Made by a program: the position numbers and the translations under genes. Source: Karalla daura (lineage: Eukaryota; Chordata; Actinopteri; Chaetodontiformes; Leiognathidae). Taken from it: a stretch of 64,000 bases of DNA. The notes beneath the pieces were generated by a model, which was given only the letters and a program-made list of their open reading frames with translations, did no database searches and was not told the DNA's origin. The stretch spans positions 21,478,739 to 21,542,738 of the forward strand of contig CM055192.1 of assembly GCA_029224185.1 (NCBI GenBank), given 5' to 3'. The first letter of the stretch is position 1, and every line of letters begins with the position of its first letter. This document shows, piece by piece, positions 35,831-49,558 of the stretch.

Positions 35831-37849
35831 CGGCCCTTCCTGCAGCCTGCTGCTCACACATGCAGGCACAGAGGTGCAGGAGGAGGAAGAGGAGGAGTAA
35901 CACCCCCAACCACCTCACCCCGGGACGCGGTGACACAGAGGGTGTCAAGAAGAAGTTCACCTACTGTATGCACTGCACACTCTCTATACTCAGCCACTCA
36001 TCCACCTATCCGTTTCAATTGCTGCACACCTGTGATGACTGCTTACTCTACCTTAAGCGGATTGATTTGCAGAAACTTTTTTTCTCACACCAAATTATGG
36101 TGTTGCAGACGTACTTGCCTCTTAAAACCTAATCCTCGGTTTTGTCTCCTCCCAAATGCTGCCTCTGATATAATTTTATAGCACATTATATATAAAATGG
36201 AATTTGCTTTGTTCACTGCTTACATTACTTGGAAGTTTGGAGTTATTCCTCATCAAGGGTAATATCTTGGAAGAGTCGATAGCTTGACTGTACATTCTTA
36301 TGGTTTCTACTCCACTGCACTTCAGGGCCATTGTACCAAATTTCAACATTTTCTCTTTATTGATGACGACATTTGTCCTGGTTCAGAGGAACTGGTAGAA
36401 TCTACTGGTAGGTCTACATTAGACACATTAGGTAAGGTAATATAAAATTATCTCATTGCAAGACAAACAATATTCTATTCTAGTTTAAAAAAAACAGAAA
36501 CCACTTTTCTTTTTCTACCAAACACATTAGTCCTTTTCGGATGTAAACTTCATTTTGAGAGGTTTCATTAAAAAAAAAAAGAGTGAAGAAAGATTGGGCA
36601 ACATTGATTGAAGAAGCCAGAGAAAGAGCAAACATCACTTTTTCACTCCAGAGACAGATGTAATTAAATCAAACAAACTGCACTGACTGGAACTCCTGTC
36701 TCTTACGATAATAGCACATAATAACACTAATGGTCTAAAAAAACTCAAATTATTTGAGTATCTGGTGCCAGTATTTCTAAACGTTTTGGTCTGATGTCAA
36801 CTTGGACCCACTCCAGTGATTCCTTGGAATCTGTTTACTTTTGTATGACTCATATTAATGCTTTGACTCCAAGTTATGGTCCTGACCCGGATGTGGGAAA
36901 GTTCCCCAGACAGAAGTAGAAGTGCTGATGAAGAAGTGATAATAAAGCCTACCCTTCCTCATCTGAACACATGGTGGGACACGAGAACAGGGAGAGGCAC
37001 TCGACCGCTCCAGGCCAGACTGTCACGGAAAAGGAAAACGATTACTGACAATGATAAGTCATCAAATACATGACACCTTGAAACATTCATGAATCTGTCT
37101 GGAATCAAGAAGTTCTAAAACCAATAATCAGTTGAATTATTGTCAGTTTTAAAAGACACGTATTGTTCAGTTGGACAGCCTCTTGACAGGTATATTCTCG
37201 TTGCCTGCAGCTGCATTTTTCATGTATCTGACAGTGATTCCTAAAATATTCCGACTCCCTCTCTCAGCAGAGCGGAAATCTCCAGAGGGCAAAAGCTGCA
37301 TATAAAATCAAGTTAGGGGGCGTAGCGATCATTTGCAATATCATGAACTGTAGTCTGTCTCATCACTTGTCTGCACATCATTTACATCTTCCTCTCCCCA
37401 GGTGTCCCTTCTTCCATGTCGTGGCACTTTTCTTCGACATTGTTCCAGATCCAGAGGGATGTTGGAATATCATTACAGACACACAGTGCAAGCACTTTCA
37501 GCCAGGGCAGGTCTGTGAAACTGTGGGAGGAAATACATTGAAATACATTCATCCTAAAGTCTCAATTGGATGTCCACTTAACAGCCAGGCAAATGGTCAG
37601 GCCCACACTTCTGGAATAGCAATGGCATTAATAAATATGTATGATGATGCATAAACATGACATGTCCTATAAAAACACCCCCAACCTGCAAACGAGAATG
37701 CAAATGTCATGTACTGGGAGGTATATTTGTCTGTAACAGGTACTCATCTCAAGTGTCCACATCCATTAAACAAACAGGAACATGAGTTTAAGTGCGAGTC
37801 CTGGTCTACATGTATATTTTAGTAACTTTACAAGCGTCTTACATCGGAG

Positions 37850-37990
37850 ACGCTGATGACACAGCATCAGGGGCAGTCGAGGTTCAGTATCTTGCCTAAG
37901 GATACTTGTATATGTACTGCAGGCTTCAACAGCCTGGGATCAAACCAATGACCTCTAGACCCACGAACGCCTGAACCGCCCCTGAGTCAG
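37850..37990 (-). repeat. interspersed repeat family B
   Basis: GAGGTTCAGTATCTTGCCTA, AGGATACTTGTATATG and GGGATCAAACCAATGACCTC are the diagnostic phrases of a second repeat that I know as common in fish genomes (TTCAGTGTCTTGCCCAAGGA type). Its 3' end runs into the hairpin at 37959-38032. Confidence 0.55.
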
Positions 37991-38032
37991 AGGGAGACTG
38001 TGACTCAGGGGTGGTTCAGGCGGTTCATGGGT
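37959..38032. repeat. inverted repeat, about 31-bp arms with an 11-bp loop
   Basis: The left arm (37959-37989) contains CGCCTGAACCGCCCCTGAGT. The right arm (38001-38032) contains ACTCAGGGGTGGTTCAGGCG. They pair with one single-base bulge and two mismatches or wobbles. The loop is 37990-38000. Confidence 0.85.
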
Positions 38033-38574
38033 TTTAAAATAAGTTCAGGCTTTTAAAGTAAGTCAGTGAAAAAAGGAAAAACAGAGATTGAAATTCGTAT
38101 GTATGTAATTTAAAACCACTTAATCTACAGGCTGTTGTCCACTGTCTGACACATAACTGCATCTTTAGCTGGTAGACATAAGATGACATTGATAATTAAA
38201 CTACAGTTAAAATGCTCCTTCAGTGTAGCCAGTGGATTTGGAGTCATAGGGTCAGGTTCATCCCAGGGGCAAAATAAAAATGGAGCTGTAAGATGATGAC
38301 TCAAAACCATCTTTCACAACACAATTGTGCTTTATTGTCTTTCTTACCTTTCCCACAATCTCTGCTTTGCTGTGGAAAGTGGGATGATTTGACCACCGAG
38401 GATGGTGATGACTTATTTCAGTGAAATGACATGGGAAGATGAGATGGGAAAGCTTTACCCTTGGAAACACAGAGTTGGACAACCAATCACTAATATCTCA
38501 ATATGATGATGTTTGTCTTCATTTTATTGCAGTGTCTTTAAGATATCTATTTGTATCAGTGATGACACATTCAG

Positions 38575-38800
38575 ATGGTGGTCAAAAATGTTGCCTCACA
38601 GCAAAGAAGATCCTGGGTTTGACCACAGAGGTTATATATTGAAGGACTTTGGTTTTAGTCCCGACTGGACTGAGGGCCTAGACTTTCACGTTCTCTTGTC
38701 TGCCTGGATTTTCTCCAGATACTCCAGTCTCCTCCTGCAGTCCAAAAACATTCATGTTGAGGTGGACTGTAGGGTCTATGTTAGTACATTTAACACCTGC
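38575..38800 (+). repeat. interspersed repeat family A
   Basis: TGTTGCCTCACAGCAAAGAA, GATCCTGGGTTTGACCACAG, TTTTCTCCAGATACTCCAGT and GCAGTCCAAAAACATTCATG give a nearly full-length 5' and central portion. Confidence 0.65.
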
Positions 38801-39830
38801 TGCACCTGCTCCTGTAGACCCAATGTCCTCACAGACAGACACTATTCATGGACTTCAGTCATGTGACTGTTCTGTCATGGCCGCCATCTTTAGGATCGAC
38901 ACTGTTGTGCATTGGGGACAATCAATCATCTCTGCCTATAAGAAGACCTGTTTTAAAATAGTACACCATTTCAAGAGAATGATAGAAAACAGTTTTAGTA
39001 TGTATTAGCTGGTCAGAAGAGTCTGCCAGACGGGTGTCTGATGGTAAACAGCCGACCAGTGGACTGATCCAGAGCGTGCCGTGGTGGAGGAATACTGGGT
39101 GACTCGGTTAGTTCCTGATAAAATAACTGCTTTACCCACCAGCTTACTATATGTATGGAGCTATCAAGTCTCTGAGATGTTGAACTTTGTTCCTCCCTCT
39201 GGATTTTTAACTTGCAGGGATGTTTGATGTTTGATGTAAATCTGAACTTGTTAGTAGCTCCAGGGCATTACCATGAAATGTTGGCGCAACGTTACTTCCC
39301 AGCTGTTTGACCTTCCACCGCCCAATAAAAAAGTATAAAAAAGAGAGAAAAAAACTAAGTTGCGAGAGAGGTATTGTTAGAATTTGGGGACTTTGTGTTT
39401 TTTGGGCAAAGATCACCAGTTGTCCAAAGGTTAGAGGTATCATACGCTCAAAGGCTCCAGAATTAATGTGGAAAATTGAAAAGGAGATCGAGTGGCAAGT
39501 ACACACACTCTGTTATATTTACTGCAGTTATCGATCTGTCCAGTTTGTGGTGTGTTTATGTTTTGTTTTGTCAAGACTTTCAACAGAGGCTCTGTCACAT
39601 GACTGCTCCCAGCATTATAAGCACAGGCTGAAACTATCACAGAGACAACACAATGCGATTCCCAACAAGCAGAGGAGGAATAACACGCCCACACATAAAA
39701 TCATTGGTCGCTCTTCAGACAACCATGTGTGTCATACGTGTCTCCCCAAACAAGTGAATGTTTCAGTTCACCAGTACTCACTGTTGAAACACATTGTGGT
39801 AAGTAAGTGCTTTTGGCTTTCTCTTTGTAG

Positions 39831-39960
39831 GCTGACGTTAACCCTGTTGTGATTTTACCAATAACTGTAAAATGCATTGCTTCTGGGAAATGTACTGACA
39901 CACTGCAGCCTCAGATGACAAAATACACACACACAGCCACACACACACACAGATTTATGC
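39831..39960. repeat. diverged tandem duplication, copy 1
   Basis: GCTGACGTTAACCCTGTTGT, ACTGTAAAATGCATTGCTTC and TGACACACTGCAGCCTCAGA occur again 191 bp downstream. A CA-rich tract follows. Confidence 0.75.
39923..39953. repeat. (CA)n microsatellite within the tandem duplication
   Basis: Two CA runs separated by GC. The second copy of the duplication has lost most of this tract. Confidence 0.8.
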
Positions 39961-40021
39961 ACTGTTATGGTTGATCCCATTTTGTTGTTAGTGAACATGC
40001 AAATACATGCTGTCTACGAAG

Positions 40022-40150
40022 GCTGACGTTAGCCCTGTTGTGACTGTCGTAACCCACTGTAAAATACATTATTCCTGGGAATTGTATTGACATGCTGCAG
40101 CATCAGATGGCAAGATAACACCCACACTGTTTATAGATTATATAAACTTA
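40022..40150. repeat. diverged tandem duplication, copy 2
   Basis: GCTGACGTTAGCCCTGTTGT, ACTGTAAAATACATTATTCC and TGACATGCTGCAGCATCAGA correspond in order to copy 1. Confidence 0.75.
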
Positions 40151-41644
40151 CTCACAGACTTCTCTTTCTCTCTTCTTATTCTTTGTGACCTCTACCCATT
40201 GAGTCTGTTGTTTTGCTGTGAAGTTATTGTGACTGAATTTAATTCATGTGACTTTGTAAAGGAAACATGTTTCAGTTCTGTCTCTGAATTTGTTAATTGC
40301 TGTTTTATATTTCTGTGTATTTAGTGTGTTATTTAACATCATGATCAACAAACAATATGACTCAACAGTTACTGAGTACTTGAGTTTTTGTTTTTTTATT
40401 CGACTGAGTCAAATAATCTAAAGTAACAATACAGCAGATAGGTTGTACAGGTTGTATAAAACAAACAAACAAGCAAAAAATTGTATAAAACAAAAGTGCA
40501 AAGGTGCTCAATGAGTGTAGAGTGTAGAACAAAAAGTCTTATTTAAAGTCAGTGGGAAATGACAGGCAGCTTGACCGGTCTATGGTCAGGACTTGGCATG
40601 CTGTGTGAGATGGCTCTAGAGAGAAAGAATCTTGTCAGATTGTGTGACAAGTGACACACAGCCCTGTGAAAGAGGAAAAAACATGAAAGCCTCACCAGCG
40701 ACTGATGACTGAGCTGGTGTCACTTAGTCAAGGTCATAGAAAGATCATGGTTTGGTTTGATACAAAAAGACAAGACAAGTGACCTGAGGCAGAAAATGTA
40801 ACAAAGTCAATCTCTCTGTCCTCACACAAAGCACTTACTTTTGTTGCCTCGATTTAAACTTAAGAGGATACTCACAATACAAACCCAGACTGAACTCCCT
40901 GAGTCTCCGTACTGTACATACAGCAAATTCAGCACTCATACAAACATCGTTAGACATAAATTACACTTGATAGCTCAATGCAATTAGGGAAACAATTAAG
41001 TTTTATAACAGTCCCAATCTCTCGGGGAGCAGGGATGAAATTGTGGGTCTAATGACAGAGGGTATTGTGTGCTCTACAAATTGTAAAACCGTCTCTGAAG
41101 CAAATCTGTAATTTCAAGCTTGGTAAGCAAAGTTAACTTGCCTTTGCAGATGTGGACCCTTTGTGAATCTTCGATCCCATAAAAGTTATCAGCTAAATGA
41201 GGCAATTTCAGTTTCTAAACAAAATCAATATATATTTATAGTGAGCTTTTCAAGATATGGGCTCATGGCTCCCCTCATGGCTCAAGCATAAGTCTCACAC
41301 CTTATGGAGGACCAGGCCCAGCCTAAATATTTGATCAGTAAGCAATATAAGGGCTCTTCTTAGCTTAAAACACACAACGCTGAGACAGCTTCAACAGGTT
41401 AATGTTCTGTGTCACTTATCCCCCCTCACACAAGTTTCCTTATGTGAACTGTGACCTGACTTAGATCTGACTCTTAATGACTTGTGATTTGGGGCCTATT
41501 TGCAAATGGTATTACAACATCATTCAGCCAGCAGTCAAGGTGAACATTCAAACACTAGCAGGTACCATTAAAGGACTAATGCCCAGCAACCAGCACCCAA
41601 AGCTGAGGAAGCAGTGGTAAATTAAAACACATTAGGAGCAATAC

Positions 41645-41990
41645 AGTGGATGACTGGTTAGCGCTAGAATCCAGGCTCAATTCTCAGGTTCAACCAAGAC
41701 AAATGCTCTCAGCCCATTTTTTCTGGGCCAGGACTTCTAGTCCTTTTGCCAGATCCAAATTAAGCCAAAACCCAGAACCAGCATTAGAACTGCTTTGGTG
41801 GAAAAGGGACCTCTGTAGGGGTTTGAAAAATCTCTTCTGGGGCTTGGGTTTTTGGGTTATTCTTGATTAGATTGGAGACTCCAAATTGCCCTAAAGAATA
41901 AATGTCAGAGTAAATGGTGCACTGGGACAGGCACCAGCAGAACCCGCAACACCACTGGGTACAAAGCGAGAAAATTAATGGATAGACAGC
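41645..41990 (+). repeat. interspersed repeat family A, degenerate full-length copy
   Basis: GGATGACTGGTTAGCGCTAG and AGGTTCAACCAAGAC mark the 5' part. GATTGGAGACTCCAAATTGC and GGCACCAGCAGAACCC followed by ATTAATGGATAG mark the 3' part. Confidence 0.5.
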
Positions 41991-44900
41991 TATAGAATAG
42001 CATCTTGGACATGTTTATTTAAGGCTGGAAGGAGAATGCACTGAAAGTAATCAAGCCTGTAATGTTACATTATGTGATGTAATGACAGCAGGCATGTCTT
42101 GCCAACCTCTTCATGCCACACAAAACACTCAGCGCTTCAAGTGCTGGGTATAATCTGTCTGAACATCAGACAGAAATAGGAAATAAATTCCAGACTGTTT
42201 GGGTGAGAGAGGCAGCTCATGTTTACATCATGAGTTTGATTATATCCAGTCCATTTTGCTGTCACACTTGCAAAGATGTGTGCTCACATTCAAGAATTAA
42301 TCCAAAAAGGACAAAAATCATAGACAGATTGTTTGAATTCCTATGTAGTGAAGTGGGCCTTTTTTTGTATGTGTGCTTTCTTTGCAACATCTTTGTACAC
42401 AGACTCTATCGGAAAAGGTAAATCCACAATCCCAGGTCTGAGCCCAGACGTCTAGACATATACACTGGATGCTCATTGTTGTTGTTGACAGGGCTGATAT
42501 TCACCTGCTCGCACCAAACAAACCAAAAGCAGGAGATGGCTTCCAGGTCTCCTACTGAGAGAATGAACTGTCAGACCGACGGGTCCCGGACACGGCTGTT
42601 TGAGTCTGCGCTCCGGCTGCACTGCACATGGAAGACACATGATCGTATATCACCACTTTTATTGGGCACAACCGAAGGGCCGTAAGAGGTCTGTGTCAAG
42701 ACATTCTGTTCATTTTCCTCACTCTGGCAGCCTCTCTTTCCATTCCTCTCCCCCTGTCTGCCTCTCTCCTGTCTATACTGCAGTGGCACGCTGTGGCTTT
42801 CTCGCTCTGCTTCGGGATTCATTAGACGGTTTCTGGGAAAGACGGAGCATGTCATTATATTATGTTGTGGCTTCTTCCCACCTTGTCTCTTTGACTGCTT
42901 ATTTGGCCTTCCATTTTCTGTTTATTATTCTGCCTTTCCTTTTATTATACAGTATCGTGGGACACATTCCTATGTCTTGGGCATGTTGTTTGGACATGAA
43001 ATGAATGCCATATGATGACGTGCTTGTGCTTATAGTCTTACTGAAGGGAATAAAAAACTAATGATAGTTGCAACATAAAAGAAAGAGGGTACATCACAAC
43101 AAAATCAGCTTTGCAGATTCCAACTCCTGGCTCAGCTGGACTGCAGGTGAGCCACCTGCTGATAAGGAAACCAAATTAACTGGCACATCTGCACACCTCA
43201 TGGCTTCGCCACCAATGGAGAGGCTGAGATGGAGCTGACAGCTGAAGGTGTGAGAGGAAAAAGTAGGTGACAGGCTCGAGAGGAGACAAGACAGGGGTGA
43301 AATTCATGAGTGGCCGGGAGGTCTCGACATGAGGGAAAGGGATTAAGGAAGAGAAGAGAACCCAAGAAATGAGGGCAGCTGGGAGAAAAAGGAGTGATTT
43401 TTTTTCTTTTTTTTTTTTTCAAAGTCAAGGTTTCCCAGTTTGTTAGTTTATCAACATCCTGTTCATCCTTGACCCGCCACAGAGACTCAGACCCTCTGAC
43501 TTCCTTCATCTGGCCTCATGGCCCAACATCTGGTCTTCTTCACAACTGCAGATCCAGACAAATAAGTTGCTGTTACAATTGGCAGTGAATCACGAGGCAA
43601 ATTGAAAGCAGGCCTCTGCGGCAAAATTGGATTTCTATGCAGATAGTGCGATAAAACGTAGTACTCATAGGGTTACGCAGAGAGATCTCATTGTTTCTGT
43701 TTCATGTAGGTTTTTGGGAACTGAAGACGTTGCTCAACAGAGCAGATGTTTTCTGTATATACAAGTGTGGTAACAAGTCCTCTTTCTCTTGTTGCCAATC
43801 ACTCAAGCAAGAAATACTCTTGAGTAATTTCTCTGAGTGGGACAAATATAATTACCCCTGATCTGTTTCACTGTAAAAACCCTCAAAAGTTTGCTGTGTC
43901 ATAGCCTTTTATATGCGCCTAAACAAACAGCAGGACCTCCTCTATTTCCTGTTTTTCATGCTGTGCCTATAAAACTCTCTTCCTACTCCCATTAACTATA
44001 TTTGTCACTTATACTTAGTGGTGGGAAGAGAATATGTGAGTACAAGTGCCATCATTTTGCTAATTTAGTTCCCCACTTGGAAAAATGATAAGAAGCATAA
44101 AAATGTGTCTTAGACACAGACAAAATGTAAATGAAGCATGTGATTTAAATGTCTGATGAAGAGAAAGAAAAATAAACGATTGTGAAGAGACGGATCTGAT
44201 CTGTGCAGAATCAAATGGATGTTAGCCATCCTTAAATCAATATATCATACAAACAACTCTGGGGAGAAAGATGAGGAGAAAGGAATGAAATATGGAGAAA
44301 AGAAAATGTAAAAGTTTCAAAACAATGACTGATATCATGCAATGAAAATTGCTTTTGGGAGAGGCTTAGTTTTCGTTTGTTGTGAAAAGCCAAATGCAAT
44401 CAAATTTTGTCTTCACAAGTAATAGCTGGTCTAACAAAACAAAATTCATCTGGACAACCCCTCTCTCAAAAGAATATAAAAGGTTGTCATCAGATTCTTT
44501 CAGTTTCTGACCGTTGCTCCGCCAGTTATTTACAAAAAGCAGAAAAGAGCAGAAAAACAAAAATTATCCTGCTGCTGAGAACCCATTGTTACAGAAGTCT
44601 TAAATCACAGCCTGTGCGTGTGTCTGGTTTGGGCAACTGGTACTCAGTCAAAAAAAATTAATACGTAGCTCGTACATGCCAGTCTGATTTGTATAATCTG
44701 GCCAAGTGAGAGTAATCTCCATGACACGAAAGGGCCATCAGCAAGGGGAACGGGTAACCTAATTACAAGACGTAGGTATGCAGCTTTGAAAGTTGGTTTC
44801 TCTAAAACGACAACTATCACTGCGTTCGAACAAAGCTGACCCCCACTTGCATTATAAAAGGGGGCAAGCCGAGCCATTTCAGAGAAGGCATCTGGATTGT

Positions 44901-47519
44901 TTTCTTTTCTCTCTTTCACGCTTTGTCCCGAGACACAAAAACGCCCCGACACAATGACTTGTGACGTCTAACAGCGAAGTTATGCCAGAGCCACAATGTG
45001 CATCTAGGTGGTGAGGCGAGCAGATGCCCCCATGGGGTCAGCGCTGGGTTTTGCCCCCCCTCCCCAATCCCACCCCTGGTGTCACTACAACAGAGGGAAG
45101 GTAGGGCAATAAAATTCCTCTGTGCTAAAGGAGACATTCCAGCAGAGGGGAGGGGAGCTCTGGGATTTGACATAATTTAAAACATGGTTGTCATATTCTG
45201 AATGGGAGCCCCCGCTCCCTCCTCCTGGTTTTTTTTTTTCCCCTCTTCAGGTTTGTTCTCTGCGGCTCTTATGTAAGCATGAGCGCTTCTAAATGGGTTT
45301 GTTTGACAACAGGAGAAAATATAATTAAATTGAGGGCGGAAAGGCAACTGTAATGTGTCACAATATGCATATGTGAAAGGAGGGGAAGTGGTTAGTCACA
45401 AGATAAAGGACAGGATAAAAAGCAACGATAAAAGCACAGAATTTATTCTAGAAAGCCAGGCCCAAGATTAAGACAAGGCAGCGTTTTTATTGTCTAACTC
45501 TGGCATGGAAGCGAGAACCATGAAATTTTTCTATATGCTTCCTGTTCGATATATGCTATTTTTCTTTTCCAGGGAGTCAGGTTGTGTCTGATGCATGAAA
45601 GATATAGAAAATCGTTACCAGTCTTTGATGTACGTTAGCTTCCGCTCGAGTGCTGCCGATCATTCCGGGTTTAAGGAGAGCAATATTTGAAAGGTCAGTG
45701 TTGGAGAGACTCTTGGAAAAAAACACAAATTACTGACGCTTTTGAAGCTTTGAATGCTTTCACCATGGCTACTTCATGCGTTGTGATGTAACTGTGTTGC
45801 GTGTTTATCTGCTGGTGTCAGTGGAAAGATGAGCTGTTTGACTTCATGGTGGAGGGAAAAAGCGTTGGCACAATCAAATGCACGGAAACAATGTGATAAT
45901 AACAGAAATATGCAGATGACTGTGCACCACAAACAGGAACAGACCCTGAGATGTTCAAAAGCATTAGAGCAGCTACTGTAAAATGGATCTTGTAAAAGAT
46001 CTTTGGTCTCTCTTGTTCTTCTCAAAATGAAAAAATGAACTTCAGCTCCTGAGCCAACATAAGTCTCAAAAGTGCTAAGGAAAAGAAATAAGGAAAAAAA
46101 AAAAAACTCGAGCTATTGGAAAAGATCTTGAGCTCTGGAGTAGTTGGTAAGACTGTCAAAAAGTTATTTCTCACATTGTTCTTTAGCCAAGAAAAACATC
46201 AGTCATCACTCGAGCATGCAACCAAACAACAAAGGCTGAGCCACAGCGTTTTTAATGAGCGTCCTTGAAGAAATAAAGCTTCAGTTTTAAAAAGTAAAAC
46301 CATACATCTGACACATCATTTACTGACACATCATGGCTACTCAATTGTTGTACAGTAGAAGACAGAGATCCAACTTCATCAACAACTGCATGTACTCATT
46401 TTACATGTCATCTGTAGCAACACAGTTGAAAACCTTGCCAAAATAAGTGGTGTGTTACACAGAGAAAATGTTGCGATTCCTTCTCCTTCAGACCTGAATA
46501 CACCCATCTTTTTCTTGTCTCATTTGTGTATTTCAGAGATACCCAAAAAAAATGCTTTCTGCTCTGCTGCCGACTTGGACAAAGTAATTAGTGTGCTTGT
46601 CTTCGAACAGCACAAAGTAAAAGTAAAAAAAGTTTTCTTCTGTGAACTCAGTTCACTGGTACTTGTGAAATATCTGCTCCAAATCACAAAATCTAAAGGG
46701 AAAATGTATTAATTCCAATTATCTTCAGTTTATCATTTTAAATTTTCCTTTTTTCTTGGTTATGCACTTTTAAAACAGCATCCTTTTCTCGCTAAAAACC
46801 CGTTTTTACCGAGTGAGGACCACAGCAGGTGTAGTTTCTCACTATTTTGCTGTTTTTTTTCCCATTAAATGAAGAAATGAGTGAATCTCTAGGCACGCGA
46901 GAATGCGACCCACTGGTGTCCTGCATTCCATGATTCCCAACCATCCCTCGGCTGTTTCTACGGAAACTGAAGCGGCGGAGCCTCTGACAGTCTGTGAATT
47001 TCAACGACTCTCACCAACAGAGGATTCGATGCAACCTTGGCAGAGCAGAGGCTGCAGTCCCCCACAAAGACTTGCTGACCGGGAACATCCCCGTGTGCTT
47101 CTGAATATAGCTCAGACGCAGCACAGAGATTCACTTTGTTACACGCCAGATGCTGAACATTGCTCGAGGAGTTCAGAGAAATTGTACAAGGAAGCAACAG
47201 GGTTTCCTCAGAGGAAGCTTCCTTTCCATTAATATCGGCAAGATCAAAGCGCCTCTAAAAACAGATTATGACATCAGGAGCTGGTGTGAGGCCAGTGGGG
47301 CCGGCAGAAGCTTAGCTGCTGTTGTAATGCCTGTCAAGCTTTCTGAGCCAGCACCTAACGGATGCATGTGCAGGTTAGGAGGGAACAGGCATAACTGTTT
47401 TGGATGGTTTTAACAACCAAATTCAAGCATTTTCTTAGTCTTTGACCATAGTTTCATTGCTGCAATTCCAACTATCCATCCAAGCCTGAACTTAACAACC
47501 AGCTCTGCTCCCAGTAGGC

Positions 47520-47690
47520 CACATTCATCCATCAATTCATTCATTCATTCAACCAATGGTGTTGTTGCTATCTGTGATTATTACATATATTACTTTTTTT
47601 TAGCTCTACTGCACTATTGCTGTTTCATTTAAAATCCCCCCCATTATGGGACAAGTAAAGGCCAGCTCTGTTCTATTCTATTACATACTT
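47520..47690 (+). mobile_element. probable LINE 3'-tail remnant
   Basis: CTGCACTATTGCTGTTTCAT, then CCCCCCCATTATGGGACAAG and TAAAGGCCAGC resemble the 3' ends of a fish LINE (…TGTGGGACAAATAAAGG…). It is preceded by a CATT-type tandem run. Confidence 0.4.
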
Positions 47691-47744
47691 TGTACCTTAA
47701 CAGTGTCACAGACTACCAGAGTCTTATACATACATGCAGGGCAA

Positions 47745-47965
47745 TTTACCTTGGATACACACACATAAACACCATTGACACACACACACACACACACACT
47801 CACAATCTTCAATTGACCTAAGCATGGATTTTTTGGACTGTGGGAGGAAACTGGAGAACCCAGAGACAACCTACACTCACACCTAGACAACATTGAAAAC
47901 ACACAGAGAGGTCCATAGTCTAATATGGGGTCAAGCCGGAGACCTTCATAATGTGAGGTGATAGT
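47745..47965 (-). repeat. interspersed repeat family A, inverted, with an internal CA tract
   Basis: CAATTGACCTAAGCATGGAT, TTTTTGGACTGTGGGAGGAA, CTGGAGAACCCAGAG and GGGGTCAAGCCGGAGACC are in opposite sense. A (CA)n tract lies within the copy. Confidence 0.65.
47779..47800. repeat. (CA)n microsatellite
   Basis: A perfect CA run inside a family A copy. Confidence 0.9.
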
Positions 47966-48629
47966 GCTGGCAAGTCACACACCATGTCATGTAAATCCAA
48001 CTACTGCCTGATTTTATCTGCACTGACTCACATCATATTTAGTTATAATATGAATTAACTGGCTACATATCTGCTAACTTGGCAAGTAGGCTGTGGACAC
48101 TGTTGCTTTGTCTGTTTTTCTGTGAATGTAAGATCAGACCACTGAGGCATACAGTACATTCTGATAAAATGATTGGATGACTGGAAAATTGATTGAATTG
48201 ACCTGGGGAACTCCAGATTAAATTTCAGTACATACCTTATCAACCAAAGGTCAGAAACAGCAGGGGTATAGGCTGGAAACTGGTCAATGATTGAGGTTAC
48301 AAACAGGCTTTAAATCTGATTCAAATGAGGTGTTTACTGTGCCATTACAGCTATAACTGGACAGTCACTGCTACCTTTTGATTCTGCACCATGTCCTCTA
48401 TGTATAATGAAAAAATTGGCTTCTGGGAAATTCAGTGAATAGTGCCCTGGTAACTTTGTTTCAGACTACCGGACCACCTTTGAGACCATCACATTTTATT
48501 AAACAGACAGAAAAGTCAGCAGCAGAAAGGTCAGACTTTCTGCTACTGTTTTTAATCACTATGTGTAAAAAAATGTTGATGTGAATTTTGACTCTGAGCT
48601 CAGTTTTATTCCACACATTATTCCACACG

Positions 48630-48995
48630 AGGAGCAGAGGATGGGAGCCCATTACACCAGTTCTGAAATCACTGCATTGGCTCCTACATTGGTGGTTCAG
48701 GATTGATTTTAAGGTTCTAAATTAGTTTTTAGATGTCTTAGCATTCATGGGACTTCTTATTTATCTGATCTACTTTTACTTTATCAACCGTCAGAGAGCC
48801 AGAGGTCCTCCGGCACTGGCCTTTTAAGGATACCAACAGTAAGATCTAAAACAGACAGCGAGGCAGCCTTCATTTATTATGACCCCTGATTGTGGAACTT
48901 TCTCTCTGTTGGTTTTAGCTTCTGTGTGGCACTCTGTGTTGCTCAATGTATGAAAAGTGCCATATAAATATTGATGATTGATTGATTCATTGAAG
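48630..48995 (+). mobile_element. LINE 3'-end remnant
   Basis: The sequence resembles the C-terminal coding end and 3' tail of teleost L2/CR1-like LINEs. It runs from CACTGCATTGGCTCCTAC through GATTGATTTTAAGGTTCTA, ATTTATCTGATCTACTTTTA and GATTGTGGAACTTTC. The 3' tail reads AAAAGTGCCATATAAATATT followed by short GATT-type tandem units. It is frameshifted and truncated, with no intact reading frame. The clade cannot be decided from this fragment. Confidence 0.6.
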
Positions 48996-49540
48996 ACACT
49001 GACTTGTATAGCATGGCTATAATATCCCATTCATTTCATATGGGACATTTTTCCCTAATCATGTCATGGAACAATATGTAGTCTTGAGAGAAAAGTAGTA
49101 GCATACTGAGTAGGATCACCCCACTTGTTCTGATATAAAATATGTCTGTGCGCGCTTGACATTTGTATTGCTGTTTATGGTCAACAAAGTAATGGAAGAG
49201 GAAGGAGAAGAGGAAAATGAAGTACCCTAAGGAGTTATAAGAGTTATCACTAATAACTGGTTTATTATTACATTACAATGCAATAGACTCAATGTTCTGT
49301 CCTGTTCTGTCCTCGGGAAAGAATCAAAGACAAATCATAGCAACTTTCTGTAATAGTGCCAATTAACCTCCACAAAGTTCGGCCAAAGTTTAGAAAAGAA
49401 AATACTGTCATTCTGGGTTCTTCAGATCATCCTGGAGCTGTTTCTCCAGCACACATTATTTACTTTAATCGTATACAGCTGGTAGCATTCACTCTTTTCC
49501 TTTGTGTGCTGCATTGTTTGACAGCATGGTCCATCAACAA

Positions 49541-49558
49541 CACACACACACACACACA
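49541..49558. repeat. (CA)n microsatellite
   Basis: A short perfect run following CATCAACAA. Confidence 0.85.
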
